64,000 nt of DNA from Paracentrotus lividus (taxonomy: Eukaryota > Echinodermata > Echinoidea > Camarodonta > Echinidae). The stretch spans positions 46,108,085 to 46,172,084 of the forward strand of contig CALNVZ010003426.1 of NCBI GenBank assembly GCA_940671915.1, in the 5' to 3' direction. Made by a program: the position numbers and the translations under genes. Of this stretch, positions 1 to 12,664 are shown in pieces (the stretch's first letter is position 1; each line of letters starts with the position of its first letter). Below the pieces are notes generated by a model. The model made no database searches, had not been told where the DNA came from, and was given only the letters and a program-made list of their open reading frames with translations.

Positions 1-614
1 GAGAAGAGTTCTGATGAGAAGGATTGACTGTACATCGAAGCTTCTCTCTATGTGTATTTTCACAATAAAGAGAAGTGTAGATTAAGTTGATAACAGAATC
101 TTAAATAAACATTGCTTCTACACTCTTACATATGTAATTTAGTATGTGGGGGTGATGAGATGCTGAAGTGAGTGTTGATCTCAATGAATAATTAAATGCC
201 GTAAATGTAGGTTCGAAACCAATTTTTGTTAGAATAAAGAGGGAGAAATGTTAAAAGTGCTGTATGTTTACAATGCTTGGCCAAGGCGTTTGAGAGGAGG
301 CTGAACTGATGAAAAATATGTATATTTCACATTTTAAAAATGGCTATTATTAAATGACCCCTTCAGGCTCCACTGCCCACTGTACTCTATACATTGACTA
401 GGAGTCAAATGGTGTCATGAGACATGTTTTGAAAAAAAAAAAAAAAAGCCACACATTCTCAAGACAGTAAACACTGAAAAATAAATAATGCATCCACACA
501 ATTAGATTTGAATCTTGGTTCATTCCATTTATTAAGAAAAAAAAATTCAGAGAGGTTTTGATGTTACTCAAAAGATATAATTATTGGAATTCTTGAAGCA
601 ATAAAAATATAAAT

Positions 615-777
615 CAGTGGCGGATCAAGGATTTCAGGATGTGGGGGGAGGGTGCCCGGCCGATGGGGAGGGGGGGGTGGGTGGGGGGGCGCCGTAATTT
701 TCAGATTTTAACGTACGGTCAATGAGCGGTTTTCAAATTCTAGGGGGGGGCCGCGCCCCCGCCTGGATCTGCCATTG
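615..777. mobile_element. Short inverted-repeat DNA element (MITE-like)
   Basis: Ends are inverted repeats: CAGTGGCGGATCAAGG at the left and CCTGGATCTGCCATTG at the right. The interior is G-run rich (ggggggg, ccgcgcccccgc). This terminal sequence is a common type in marine invertebrate genomes. No coding potential. Confidence 0.75.
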
Positions 778-1199
778 AAGGGAATAGAAATTATATAGGC
801 CTACATGGTAATCCACGCGCCCCAAGAAAATTGTTACAAATATACATATTTAATTACAAATATATATCATTTAATGATAATTTATCGTTTATGATACTTA
901 TAAAATATAAGGTGAAATCTCCACAAAGAAAAGAAAAGGGAACAATAAATACTGATATATTTTTAAGTGGTAAAGGGCCTACAATATCAATCACATAATA
1001 ATTAATTACGAGGTGAAAACTGATGTGCATGGACCTTCCACACCATAGAAATCCCAAGCACACACAAAAAGAAAAAAAGAAGATAAACAATATATATATT
1101 TTTACTGATTCGACTAAAAAAATAATAATGAAATAATAATAATTGTCAAATACGAGGTGAGTCTCACGTGGAACAATAAATGAGGAACAATATTATACC

Positions 1200-1510
1200 A
1201 TCACTGATCTCCATTCTCGCGTCGTCCGTGCGCAGCCAGCCTGACGTGCGCACAGCTCAACATCACACCACTCCATTTAGATCACGCGGGACTGTAATGA
1301 GGATTTAACATACAGGCGGCAATGGGTCGTACGCCAAATGCCGCGAAACTCATTTCCAACATTGGCGCTGGATTGTGGTTATTTATTGACACATCCGTAG
1401 CGCAAAATGATACTGCACATATATTTAGGGATTAAGATGTATTTGTATCACTCAAATATTCAATTTGTGGAGCGGGTTTTGAAAAAAAGTGGATTTTAGG
1501 TGAGTTTGTG
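1200..1510 (+). promoter_or_regulatory. GC/CpG-richer block with a strong donor at its end
   Basis: CpG-bearing sequence (ctcgcgtcgtccgtgcgcag, cctgacgtgcgcac, gatcacgcggg) in AT-rich surroundings, with a CRE-like half site (TGACG) and a GCGCA motif. It ends with ggattttag|gtgagttt near 1499, a good 5' splice site. It could be a promoter with a 5' untranslated exon for a DAGLA transcript, or an intronic enhancer. A 37-codon frame from the ATG at 1322 has no recognised match. Confidence 0.35.
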
Positions 1511-1796
1511 AACTTTTCGAGAGTGTCTATGTCGGACGTTCGTATTTCCCCCGAAATTCCACATTTTATAAACTTACTATAACAAAATTAAACTAATTAC
1601 GGATTGTTTAATGTTGTAGCATCTTTATATGATAAGTTTCCATGTCAATTATTATCTAACAATTGTGATTTGGCTTCGAAATTTGTTTACTTTTTTTCGC
1701 ATCGTAGCTGTTACACTTGTTTATTTATGCAAATCAGGTGCGCTCGTCAATGATCGCGAGCCTTAGTAATTGGGGTGTAAAGCTGCGCCTGAATAA

Positions 1797-2610
1797 TGCC
1801 TGCTGCTATATTAATAGTAGGCACCTCCTTGTGCAGTGAGATGTATGATAAATAATAATAGTTTCAAATCTACTGATGATGAGGGCTGAAGGATTACTGT
1901 CTCAGTCTATGTAATGGATTATTGCCCTCCTGGCTCATGGCAGATAATATCTGTTACCAATAACAATAGGGTCATATGCTTTGTTATTGCCTGATGGTAT
2001 AGCAGGCATGTCCTTAAATGATGCAAGTATGAATAATAATAGTTTCATATCTACTGTGATGATGGGGACTGATGTATTTTTTGTCTAAATAAATAATGGA
2101 TTATATACCCTCCTGGATCGTGGCAAATAATATTATTGATTACTGATAACTAGTTTTATTCTAGGTAAGGTTAAGGGATGTGAGAAAGATATTATATACT
2201 CTCATATTGCCTGCTGGTATAGCAGGCATGTCCTTGCCTGATAAGATAAATAATAATAGTTTCATAACTACTGATGATGATGACGGCTGAAGTATTTTTG
2301 TCTCAGTCCACTGGATATAATGGATTCTTGCCCTCTTGGCTCATGGTAGATAATACTATCAGTTACCAATAACAAGAGGGTCATATACTCTTGATATTGC
2401 GTGGTGGTATACCAGCATGTCCTTGTGTGATAATATGTATGATAAATAATGCTAGTTTTATATCTACTGATGATGAGGGCTAAAGTGTTTTTATCTTAGT
2501 CTACTGTATATAATGGATTATTGCCCTTGTGGGCCATGGCAGATAATATTATCAGTTTAAATACCTATGTAACCAGTTTTATTTGGGTAAGGCTATTTCT
2601 AGATGTCACC
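1797..2610 (+). repeat. Tandem array, four copies of a ~200-bp unit
   Basis: Units start near 1797, 1990, 2209 and 2398. Shared blocks in order: ggtatagcaggcatgtcctt, gataaataataatagtttca, ctactgatgatgagggctga, ataatggattattgccctcc, ggctcatggcagataatatt, accaataacaagagggtcat. Units 2 and 4 carry an extra segment ending ttttatt...ggtaaggt. The small reading frame at 2521 lies in unit 4 and is not considered a gene. Confidence 0.9.
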
Positions 2611-2869
2611 GGACACCATGCATCATACAGTAACTCCCCAGTTGCATTCCATAACACTGCATGTGGTCTGTATAGTATACCCTACCAACGCAGCATGTTA
2701 CATGTATGTGGGAAGCAATGTACTAGGCTATTAAAACTTTCATTTGGAAAGTTCTACTAGAAATTTTTAAAGGCCATTTTGAAGGAAACTGTTCTTATTG
2801 GAATTCTATAAAAAGACAAAAGTTTTCAAGAGATAGTTATCATTTAGACAAATTGGGCGAATTGGCAAG

Positions 2870-3439
2870 TCATGATGTTAAAAAGTGGTGAATAAATATT
2901 CTGATATGAAATACAGGAATTTTCAGAATTGCAGAGATTTTATAGCAATCTCTTTGTGGGCTTTGTTTTACATGTACTCTCGCAGGTGTATTACAGAAAT
3001 GGGGACATAATTTTGTATTGCTATAACTTTTGTTTATGTAGTAGCCCCGAGAGTGAATTTTGCAACTGACAGAAACACTTTTTTTAAAGAATTCAATGGC
3101 CAACTCTTGTGGGAAATTGATATGTATCACAATCATAGAGAACAGTTTGTAAAAATAAAGTACTTGATATTTGCTCCAAGACAGTTTGTCTCTTGAGACT
3201 CTTCTTAAAAGCATTGATGATATGTTAACCCCTTCATCTTTCACCACTCCCGCATTAGATTTGAAGAAAACTCCTGTAGTGGGAAAGACGAACAAATTGT
3301 TTTCATTGAGGAAGAATATTCTGGTTAAAAGGTCCACTGCCAAGGATTGCTCTTCAAATGACTTTAATTTCCCTATGCAACGTATGTGTCCTAGAGTATT
3401 ATCATTTCTGTAATTTGAAAATCTTACAACATTCAGCAA
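2870..3439 (-). CDS. Unidentified 189-codon open reading frame
   Basis: Open for 570 bases in AT-rich DNA from an ATG at 3439 (MLNVVRFSNYRNDNTL) to a stop at 2870. Contains LDLLTRIFFLNENN-like and SFEEQSLAVDLL segments. No family recognised. Upstream (minus-strand) sequence to about 3560 has further protein-like text (VRDAVKGIGKGV) in another frame. It may be a worn remnant of a mobile element or a chance frame. It is antisense to the DAGLA locus. Confidence 0.25.
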   Translation of the reverse strand: MLNVVRFSNYRNDNTLGHIRCIGKLKSFEEQSLAVDLLTRIFFLNENNLFVFPTTGVFFKSNAGVVKDEGVNISSMLLRRVSRDKLSWSKYQVLYFYKLFSMIVIHINFPQELAIEFFKKSVSVSCKIHSRGYYINKSYSNTKLCPHFCNTPARVHVKQSPQRDCYKISAILKIPVFHIRIFIHHFLTS

Positions 3440-6400
3440 TTCTTAGGTGCATTGTAATACACCTTTTCCAATCCCTTTGACAGCATCTCTCACAAAACAA
3501 TCTTGTGACCACAACTTTGATTTATCTTTAAATGAGTCAAGTACTAAACGAGCTAGACCTCCTGCTGCTACCTAGAACTGGTGACATTTTAATAGGGTAG
3601 TAGCCTGGTTAATAAGGGCCTAATGGTCATTACTGTACTCTGATCCATGCTGTGTCCTCTTTGAACTACCATCAAACATCCTCCCCCACAAAAAGAAAAT
3701 ATCATCTCTCATTCAAGAATATAATGTGTTCTTGTTACGATTTTATATCCATGACATGAATGTTATTTTATTTCTGAGAGATGTGTTTTCCTTCAAATTT
3801 TCAAACAAATGGAATGATATCTTGAAACTGAATTATTGGTTAATACCCCAGTTCTTGTACAAGATTACTGTAACGTTTGCTGATCGGTATCGACACTGCT
3901 GATGCATATCAGTAAAAAGCGTTCTTATGATAACGATTGAAGCCCCTGTTCATATACAGCACAAAATATGATAATAATATTGCAGTATTGCAATATTTCG
4001 ATATAAATAGATGTCCTTACAGCAAAATAACTACAAAATAGATGTTAAAATAAATCAGGAGGAACCTCAAAACCAATGCCGCCTGCTCATACCGCATTCT
4101 GTAGACTATCTTCAAAAGAGCAGTAACATTACTAGTAGCCTTGCAGATACTCGGTGCATATGAACAGGGTTTATATGGAAGCGTACAGACGGTATTTCAG
4201 TAGTATAGTTGAATTAATTGCCTCAAGCCCTAGGGTACTTTGATTTTTGAAAGAAGACTCACCGTACATTTCTTGTCACGTGCTCCAAAAACAAAAATCT
4301 AATAAAATCATTGATGTCCAATAATGTCACTCTATCTTCCATCATTCAGGCCTTATTAGAAAAGCAATATCTCATATTTTCTTGCCCTTTGCTAAAATTT
4401 CTTTAGGGGGAGGTATTGTGATGCCCTACTTTCTCTGTTTATGTTTTCATTATTGATTCTGACTTGAGATTAAAGGGGTTATTTACAAACTTTTTGTGGG
4501 ATAAGGGAATTAATCTTCATATTCAAAATCATTCTGTAGACTTACAATAAAGTTCTATAGTCAGATGTCTAATTTTGACTAATTAATGTCCATATTAATA
4601 TTTATTCCAATTGAACTTGTAAATTCTGTTGGAACTTTCTTATTTTATGAACCGCATGATATACAGGAGTAAGAAAAACAAAGTTCTCCTTCAAAATTTT
4701 ATGTTCATTACGGTTTGAACCTTCTGAAATTGAAGAGTGATTAAAATATTCTGTGGTCAGATGTGTAATTTAGTTTTATTGGTGTCCATTCCGATTATTT
4801 CAGACCTGAAATCTCTCCCTAAATGCAGTGATTTGTATTGACATTGAGTGTAGTTAGCTCAATTTTCACTGTCAGTCACAGCGACCGACTTCATTAAGGA
4901 CCATTTGATGGACATCATGCGGCTAATCTAGTGATCATCATGGTCTAATTAAGTTCAAGTACGACCCACCAATCTGGTGGATTTGTTCAGCAAACATTGC
5001 AAATGAATCCACTGACTGACATTGATTGTGAGATAGAGGGAGGGGGTGGGGGAAGTAGCCTAACCCGCAAAATATCTTTAAAGAATTAATGAGCTTGCCC
5101 CCCCCCACAACAATTCCTTAAGATAGATGCCTTAGAATAAATTGAAAGTCCCTCAAAAACTTTGGAAGGGATATAGTGAATTAGTGTCAGTTTCTACCAT
5201 TGTAGCTCGTGAGTAATAGCAACGATTACAAGTACATTACTAGATGACATGTAAGCATTGTTTGTTCAACAGATGTGATATTGAATAAGAACTGGGAGGA
5301 AAGTGTAATTACGATGTACAGTGTATATTTTAGAAGCTCTGCAATTTAAAAAAAATTAATTCATGTTTATTTGAGGGAGTATGTTCTTCGTTTTCTTTTT
5401 TCTTTTTTTCCTTTTTTTTTTCTTTTTTTTAATGAATGAATGAATTACTCACAAGCAGCTGAGCTTTTGTTAATTAATTACTCATCAAATAGCCCCATAA
5501 ATGTGTTTTTGTCTAGCTATCCAACTTTGCCTGTGTGCAACATGTATGTGTGTAGTGGTGGTGGGGGGGGGGCATCTGTTCATATCTAAAGTGCAAAATA
5601 TGAAGTTGAAGACTTGAAGACAATTTTTTTTTATCAAAGTGCATCTCTTTTCAGTACACCTCATTGTAAAAAATCAATTCAATAAGAGACCAGTTCCAGC
5701 TACAAATACTTGTAAATATGTTCAATTGAGTGCAATAGGAGATGAAAATGGTACACATACCCTCCTTAATGGTATTGCAAATGGTGGGAGGCGTATCGGG
5801 GAGCGTATTCTAAAAGTGAATGAACTGTTCTTGCTTCAGGTTACAAGAAATCTAGGCCAGATTCAAAGAGAATGAGGACAAAATAGTATCACTTACGATA
5901 GTATGGTCTGCATTGTTTTGCCGAAGCTCCATAGATGCCCAAGATTCTCCTAAGGTCCTAATGAATCACTTTTTTATCCTTAAATTGGCACATATTATGT
6001 CTTTATTTCACTTTTGCTACCTTTGAAACAATGGAATTTATACTTAATGACACTTTATTAATGACAATTATGAAATGCATAAACATTGTTAATTTGCATA
6101 GGTTAATAGCCATCATACATTTTCTTTGCGTTGCCGATTGAGAGATTTCATTTATCTTTTTCATTTCAACTAAATGTATTGCTCCAGAAATACACATTTG
6201 TCTGTGAATTTTGACTGTTTTAGTTGATGAGTATTTTGTATTTCATAGCATTCTAATTTCCGAGATAATGCCGAAGCATTGCTAAGAGAAGATGTCATCT
6301 ATGGGTTAAAAAAGTATTCAGGATAAAAATAGTAACCCTTACCAATAATAGATGAGATGAATGAAAAAGCAATGGAATGTTATCTAATGAATTGATATGG

Positions 6401-7229
6401 GCCTCCATTGGCAAGATCATATTAAACTGAAAAGATTGTGGTATTTTTAACAGAGAGAATAAACCTGGCATACATGTAGCACCTATGCATGTATGTCACA
6501 CACTCCATGATAATATCACCTTTGAGAGGAAAATTTGTCTTGCTTGTATTATTTTATTTTATTTTTATATAACAGAAAAATGAAAGGGTAATTAAAAATT
6601 TAATGAAATATATACAATGCAAATGCGGTATTATGATTTTTATTTATTAACCACATGTAATCAAATTTAAGGAGAATTTTCAGTTTGTTATCTGCACTAG
6701 ACTAGTAGTAATTTCAACATTACAATTTCAGGGTTTACCAGGCAGGATTTAATATGAGCTGTATGGGGTTTAATTATGAATGAAATGCCAACAAAATTAG
6801 GATTCCCTTTTAAAAGGTTTTTTCTGAAATATAGTTTCTGCAATTGCATTATAATTTGCAACATTTCTGAACAAAAAATAAAATAAAATAAAATAACCAC
6901 AAAGATCAAATGCAAAAAAAAAGGGATTTTGAAATACATTGAGCAGCCCTCTTCCCTCAAATTCAATTTTCTTCTAGAATCTGTTAGTGTCTTGCTAAAC
7001 ACCTTAACCCTTCTTGTTTTCTATTTCTGAAAAAATGTAAATGCAATGTACAATATTTCTGAACAAAAGAATTGACTTATATTAAGCAACACACTTATCT
7101 AATTTTCAATGTTTCCTCTGCTTTCCTCAACAGCTAGAAAAAAGCTTTTTGTCCTGTTTTTCAGGAAGATGTTTGCTAAATCCCAATTTCTTCTTTTTTC
7201 CTCTCTCTCTCTCTCTCTCTGTCATTTAG

Positions 7230-10200
7230 GAGAACCCGTGAGAAATATGAACAGAACTGGGATAAGAGGCTGAGATTCTGGTTTTGCTGTACCTCTGCAG
7301 GTGAATCTCAAGAAGTAAGCCAATGATATGTATGCCTTAGGGGTCGGCCGAGATTGGTCAACATTCCCATCCCATCAACTCATCCTAATCTGATTCATTT
7401 CAAAGATGGGACTTCACATTAAAGTCATAGGCCCATATTCACAAAGGTGTTCTAAAGTTAAGCCTAGCTTAAATTTGTGGTTTAATATGAGCGGCAAAAT
7501 GGGACAAAAAATGCCGAATGGTAGATGCTAGATTGGTTCAAATTTTTGGTACTGAAAATATTAAAAACTGCCTGGGAATGACAAGTACAAATTTTTCCAA
7601 TCATTACTGCACGATTCTAGAATTCAGTATACATGTAAGGAACATGCAATGTAGACAGATTTTGTCACATTTTGCTAGCCATAATTAAACCAGATTTAAA
7701 CTATCATGGCTTAACTTAAGACATCGTTGTGAATACGGGCCAATGATATGTAGGCCTCAGGGGGCCAGTCCACATTGGTTGACAACCCCATCCCATCAGC
7801 TCATCCTAACCCGATTCATTTCAAAGATGGGGCTCCACATTAAAGTCATTGACATTGTACATGTGAATGTAGTCGTCAGGAAATAGTACAATGTACATTG
7901 TCCTGAATACATGAATCTTGCCAATAAAAAATAAGGGGGCATCTCAACGAGTGGGGAACCCATGCGAATGAAGTGAATTTGCACTGTGCCATATTATACG
8001 GGCAACAGTGAAACAAATTTGTTGAATGAAATTATTGAAATGCAAACACTATTTGAAATAAGCATAACTTTCTTATTTCTGAAGCATTTTCATTGGTTGT
8101 GGTGTCATATGAAAGGGCAAGAGATGAACTTTTTAAATATGTAAATTTTAAAGAGAATTTCAGATACCGCCTGCCAAAAGCCTTCTTGGTTTCCTTTCTT
8201 CAAATTCTTTTTACTCGCTCATGCGTGACATTTGGGTCATATAGATTTTTTCAAATGAAAGTAGAGACTCTCAGCTTTAGATTAATTAGTCATTTAAGAA
8301 ATTTGATTAAGATTAAGTTATGATAATACATCGATTAATTTGATTTTTGTTTTTTCTGGGACGCACTGTACATGTATAGAGAGAGTCTAGCCAACTCCAT
8401 GAACAGTAGGTATCAACATGGCACTTTGTCTTTTGTACTGCTTTGTTAGGCAAGCACATTACACAAGAAAATGTGTGATATTGATACCTACTGAAATGGA
8501 GTCCAGGCAAGACCCTATATTGCGTGGGTTTGCAACTCAGTAAGATACCCCCTTAGCAATTTCTATCGTTTAGAATTATATGCCTACATGTATTTATAAA
8601 ATGTCAGTTGAGAAATAGAAAAGTAAAGGAAGTTAGTGCTTTTTAGATCTCATCATCTGGATGATACATTGGCACATGTCACCCTCTAATATTCATTGTG
8701 TAGGCCCATAGGTACATGATGTATTGAGAGCCATAAGGGCTTATGTAAAAGAATATCAGTTTGTCCCCTTCTGGCTCCAACCAACACACCATGTACTCAG
8801 TAATGGATATAAGTCAACGATACGAGGGCCTCAGGGGCCAGACATGATTGCTTAGTGGATTCCAGCCTAACCAATTTAGCTGTTTCCAATCCAATTGAAC
8901 GTATTCCAATTCTATAACTCTACATCATAAATGACCACAGCATCCTGAGATTTGAATATTCGTTTGGCGGTATCGAGAAATGAATTAATTCTTTTTTTAT
9001 CAAATTATGTTATATGTGACCATCCCAGCTCAAAACCTCCAAGATAAGTAAAAAAACAAATTTTGGGTTTTTACATGTTTTCTGAAACTAGATATTTCCA
9101 GCTTTCCAATGATACCAGCCACTTGTAGTTTACTAAAGTATAACCCAGTTAATATCATGTTACAAAAAAAGCTATCAATACTTAAGTATGCAGAACACCT
9201 GCTTACCTACCATTTAGTTAATTGCTATATTTGAAACTTATTGATGGTTTTGAGATGGCAGGTCATATACTGTAAAACCAGAAATATTTATGTGCATACT
9301 TTTGCAAGGAGGCAAGATTCATGAAAGTAAAATGTACTGTACACTATACAAGTAAGTTGATGGGCGGCAATTCGTGAAAGTTTCATTCCGCGAATATGGC
9401 CGTCGGCTCCACTTCGTGAAAGCTTCATATTTACACTTTATTCTTTCCATGTCTTTTGATGTTGCTGACAGAGTGCCTTTTCAGACATTGCCATCCTGTT
9501 CTCAGAGTTCTTCCGTGACCTTGACGTGGTGCCTACTGATGTATTAGCTGGTCTGATGCTTCTCAGGGAAGAACAGAAGCAACGAAGAAGAGCCATAGAG
9601 AACTCTCCGCAGAACAGTGTCTTTAAGTTCTTGTCTGGTGTTGCAGTGACACCTGAGACTAAGTTTCTTGACTTTCATAAATCGGTTAGTACAAAGCAGG
9701 GACTTCTCTCTACAAGCATTTCATTTGCTATTTGCCTTTGTTGGTCGTCTGGAAGAGAAGAGGCAATGTTGAATGCCATAGCCAATCACATGAGAACATT
9801 GTCTTCAAATTCTTTCATTGTGTAGCGGTCACACCCAGGGGGCTAGTAAGAACTCACCTCTCACAGATGTTTAAAATTATAATTTTTTTTTAATGTTTAT
9901 AATAATTATATGATTGGAGAAACTCAAATGCTTCATGGGACCCATTAGCTCCAGGAGCATGGCAAGATGAATCTAGGGATAGTGTCTAAAAGACACACTT
10001 TGAAATATTTGTCCCATAATAGAAGACCATGTTCACAGTGTGCAACCTGGTTTAGGAAGTAATAATATGCCGGGCTCAAACCCACAACTTTGCCTCTCAA
10101 TTGAAGTGGAAATCTCCTTGCCTGTACACCTCCCATCATTGTCTTGCTATCCCCATATAATTTCCAGGAGGATGTGGATCTATTTGAAGAGCTTCATTAC

Positions 10201-12633
10201 TATTTCAAGTTTGCTGCTGCTTCGTATGGCTGGAAAGGCTATGTAATGGTCTATGTGCTGAAGGGTGCTGTACAAATGACTAGAGGAGTGCGGATAGTCA
10301 TTTCTTCATAGAAGCGTCATGGTTACTGATTCTGACTCTTGTGTTTCAGAGGGTTGCAGGTTCGAATCCTACTCCCTGCCTAATTTCCTTCAGCAGAAAT
10401 TTTCCACAGTGCACTCAACCCAGGTGAGGTAAATGGGTACCTTGGTAGAATATTTATTCCTTGAAATGCAGCGCACATAACAGCTGCACTGTTAAAGCTA
10501 GGGTGATTATTCTGCATAAATTGCAGAGTGCTTAGAGACTTCCGATCAGGATAATTATTATTATTATTTCTTTACAAAGCTGTGTTCAAAGCTTTTATTT
10601 ATTTTGTAGTGTATTATTTAAGATTAGGTGTTAATGACGAAGTTATGAATTAAATAAATGAAGCAAGAATTTTGAGGGGAAACAATTAGGAGATGGAAGA
10701 AGAACTGGTTGGGACGCATTCTAAGAGGGAACAACATACTAAGCTATGTGCTAGAAGGAAATTTGAAAGGAAAAGTGGCAAGAGGTAGACCAAATATTGG
10801 GATGGTATCTGAACTAAAATGAAGAGGAATCCCAAGACAGAGAGGGATGGAGAAAGGACTCAAAATGGCTCTAGTTTGTGGACCTGCCCTTTATAGGCAG
10901 AACACCTTAGAAGAAGAAAAAGAGGTTAAGAAGTTTGATGTGCTTAGGGTAACTGAAAAAAACCTATTTCTATATCCATTTCCTCTCTTTTAAACCACTG
11001 ACTTTTGAATTGTCTCATTCTCATAGGCTTGGTACAAGAACCACATGATTCCTCCAGGTAATAGGTCAATCTCTTTTTTTTTCTTATACTTCTCAGATGC
11101 TGTTGTCTGAAGAGACGACGTCACTACCACCTTGATGAGACCTCCGACCCAGACGCTGACAACTGCTGCATGTGCAACTTCGCAGCTCTCAAGAAGATGT
11201 CCGGTCTGAGCAACAACGACATCGTGTATGCCACCTTCCACGTCTCGGTCAGTAATAGTAAAGAGGACAGCTCTGTGACAGAAAGCTATGGGTTAGATAC
11301 TGAGGGGTTGGTCCTGGTTGGGCTGACCAAAGAAAATGGGGGCTTGTCCAGGAAAAGGGACGTTTCAAATTCGGCGGGGGGCATTAGGACTCCCCTTGAT
11401 GCTCAGACCCCAGAATCGGGAATCTGTCTCAAGACGAGCCTCTCCTTCCAAGAGGAGATGGACGATCGCATGATGACCTTTGACACGGGGTCGTTGACCT
11501 CAGCGGATGTCTTTGATGATGGTTCACTGTTTTGTGGTGGTTGTTTTTGTTCTCGCTTGCCTCCCTCTCTCTCCCCCTGCAGCTCAGCTTGTTGTGAATC
11601 TGATGTTGTATCTGCAGGGAGTGTATCAAGCCTGTCACAGTCAGAAAATCTGGTATGCCATTTGTTCTTTTTTATTATTTTATTTCATTTTGTAGTTCCA
11701 TTTGACTTTTGCCCTTCAGTTTCTGTTTGTTGCATGGCATGCTTTCAAGTTTGAGTCTTGTGGCCCTCCTACCACGCCCTTTCAGATAGTCTTATCCCCG
11801 TGACCTTGTGCCCAGTAAAATACTAATCCCTCTTTCTTACCAATCAGTTTTTAATCTAGTGAAGTAGCAAGTGAAAAAAGTTCATAATATTCAAATTAGC
11901 ACTACTTAGTTTGACACTCAAAATTACTTGTTTCTATTTAGTTGCATAAAAAAGTATTTTTTTACAATTTGTTAGTCTAGGTTTAATACTTAATGTACTG
12001 TGAATAGCAAATCATGAATATTTCAATATCAGGGTTTTTTTTTAGATTCACATACATGTGGACTTTTAAAAATGATATTTTAATGCATGAATTTCAGTGC
12101 TAATTTAGATTTAGAAAAAAAATCATATACCAACCATTTATTTGATTCATGGGTAGAGATAGAATATGGACTCTTCAATAGCTTCCACAATGAAGTCTTA
12201 ATTTCCATCACAATTTAGTGTAGTTGTCTGCATACTCAAATCCACTTGATAGTTGAGAGAAGAAACAAACTTTTAGTAGTAGAATTGCTTCTAATCTTAA
12301 TATTCAATTTAGTTTTTCATTAAGTTTGTTCTTGAACTATTAATAAAAGCCGTTAAAATAATTGTCCTTTTAATAACTTGTATTGTAATAGTTTCTGGTT
12401 GTTCTGTCCATAAAATATGTTTTGGTAGTAATCTATATTGTTGCTAACTCATGTCCCTTATCGATTGTCTAGAATTGCGGGCAATACTTATTCCATAACC
12501 CTGATTAAAAGGAAAGCAAAACTTATTTCTCCAATACTCTCCCACTCCCTGAAAATATGCCAAGCTTTTTATGTGTTGTGATATCTTGCACGGCTTCAAA
12601 AGAATCAAATAGTTTTTCCTTCTGCCTCTCTGC

Positions 12634-12664
<31 letters not shown>

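Larger units (their letters stand above)
1..7229 (+). other. Upstream/intronic DNA before the first recognised DAGLA exon
   Basis: No exon coding the DAGL membrane helices was recognised here. Contents listed separately: inverted-repeat element 615-777, GC-richer block 1200-1510, tandem repeats 1797-2610, minus-strand reading frame 2870-3439. T-rich tract 5385-5433. Segments 4545-4605 and 4740-4800 share a loose repeat (tcagatgtctaattttga / tcagatgtgtaatttagt). The rest (3660-7200) is AT-rich with nothing I can name. A (CT)n run at 7200-7220 forms the polypyrimidine tract of the exon at 7230. Confidence 0.6.

Noticed and set aside
1322-1435. Small 37-codon frame as the DAGLA N-terminus
   Set aside because: It lacks the conserved start and membrane helix of DAGL and ends in a stop before the donor near 1499.
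11027-11057. Use of the donor ccag|gtaata in the small DAGLA exon
   Set aside because: It is the better-looking donor, but from exon 3 ending at 10248 it gives a stop at once in the next exon; the donor after 11064 keeps the frame. An exon 3 ending further on (aag|g) would also make it work, so this remains open.
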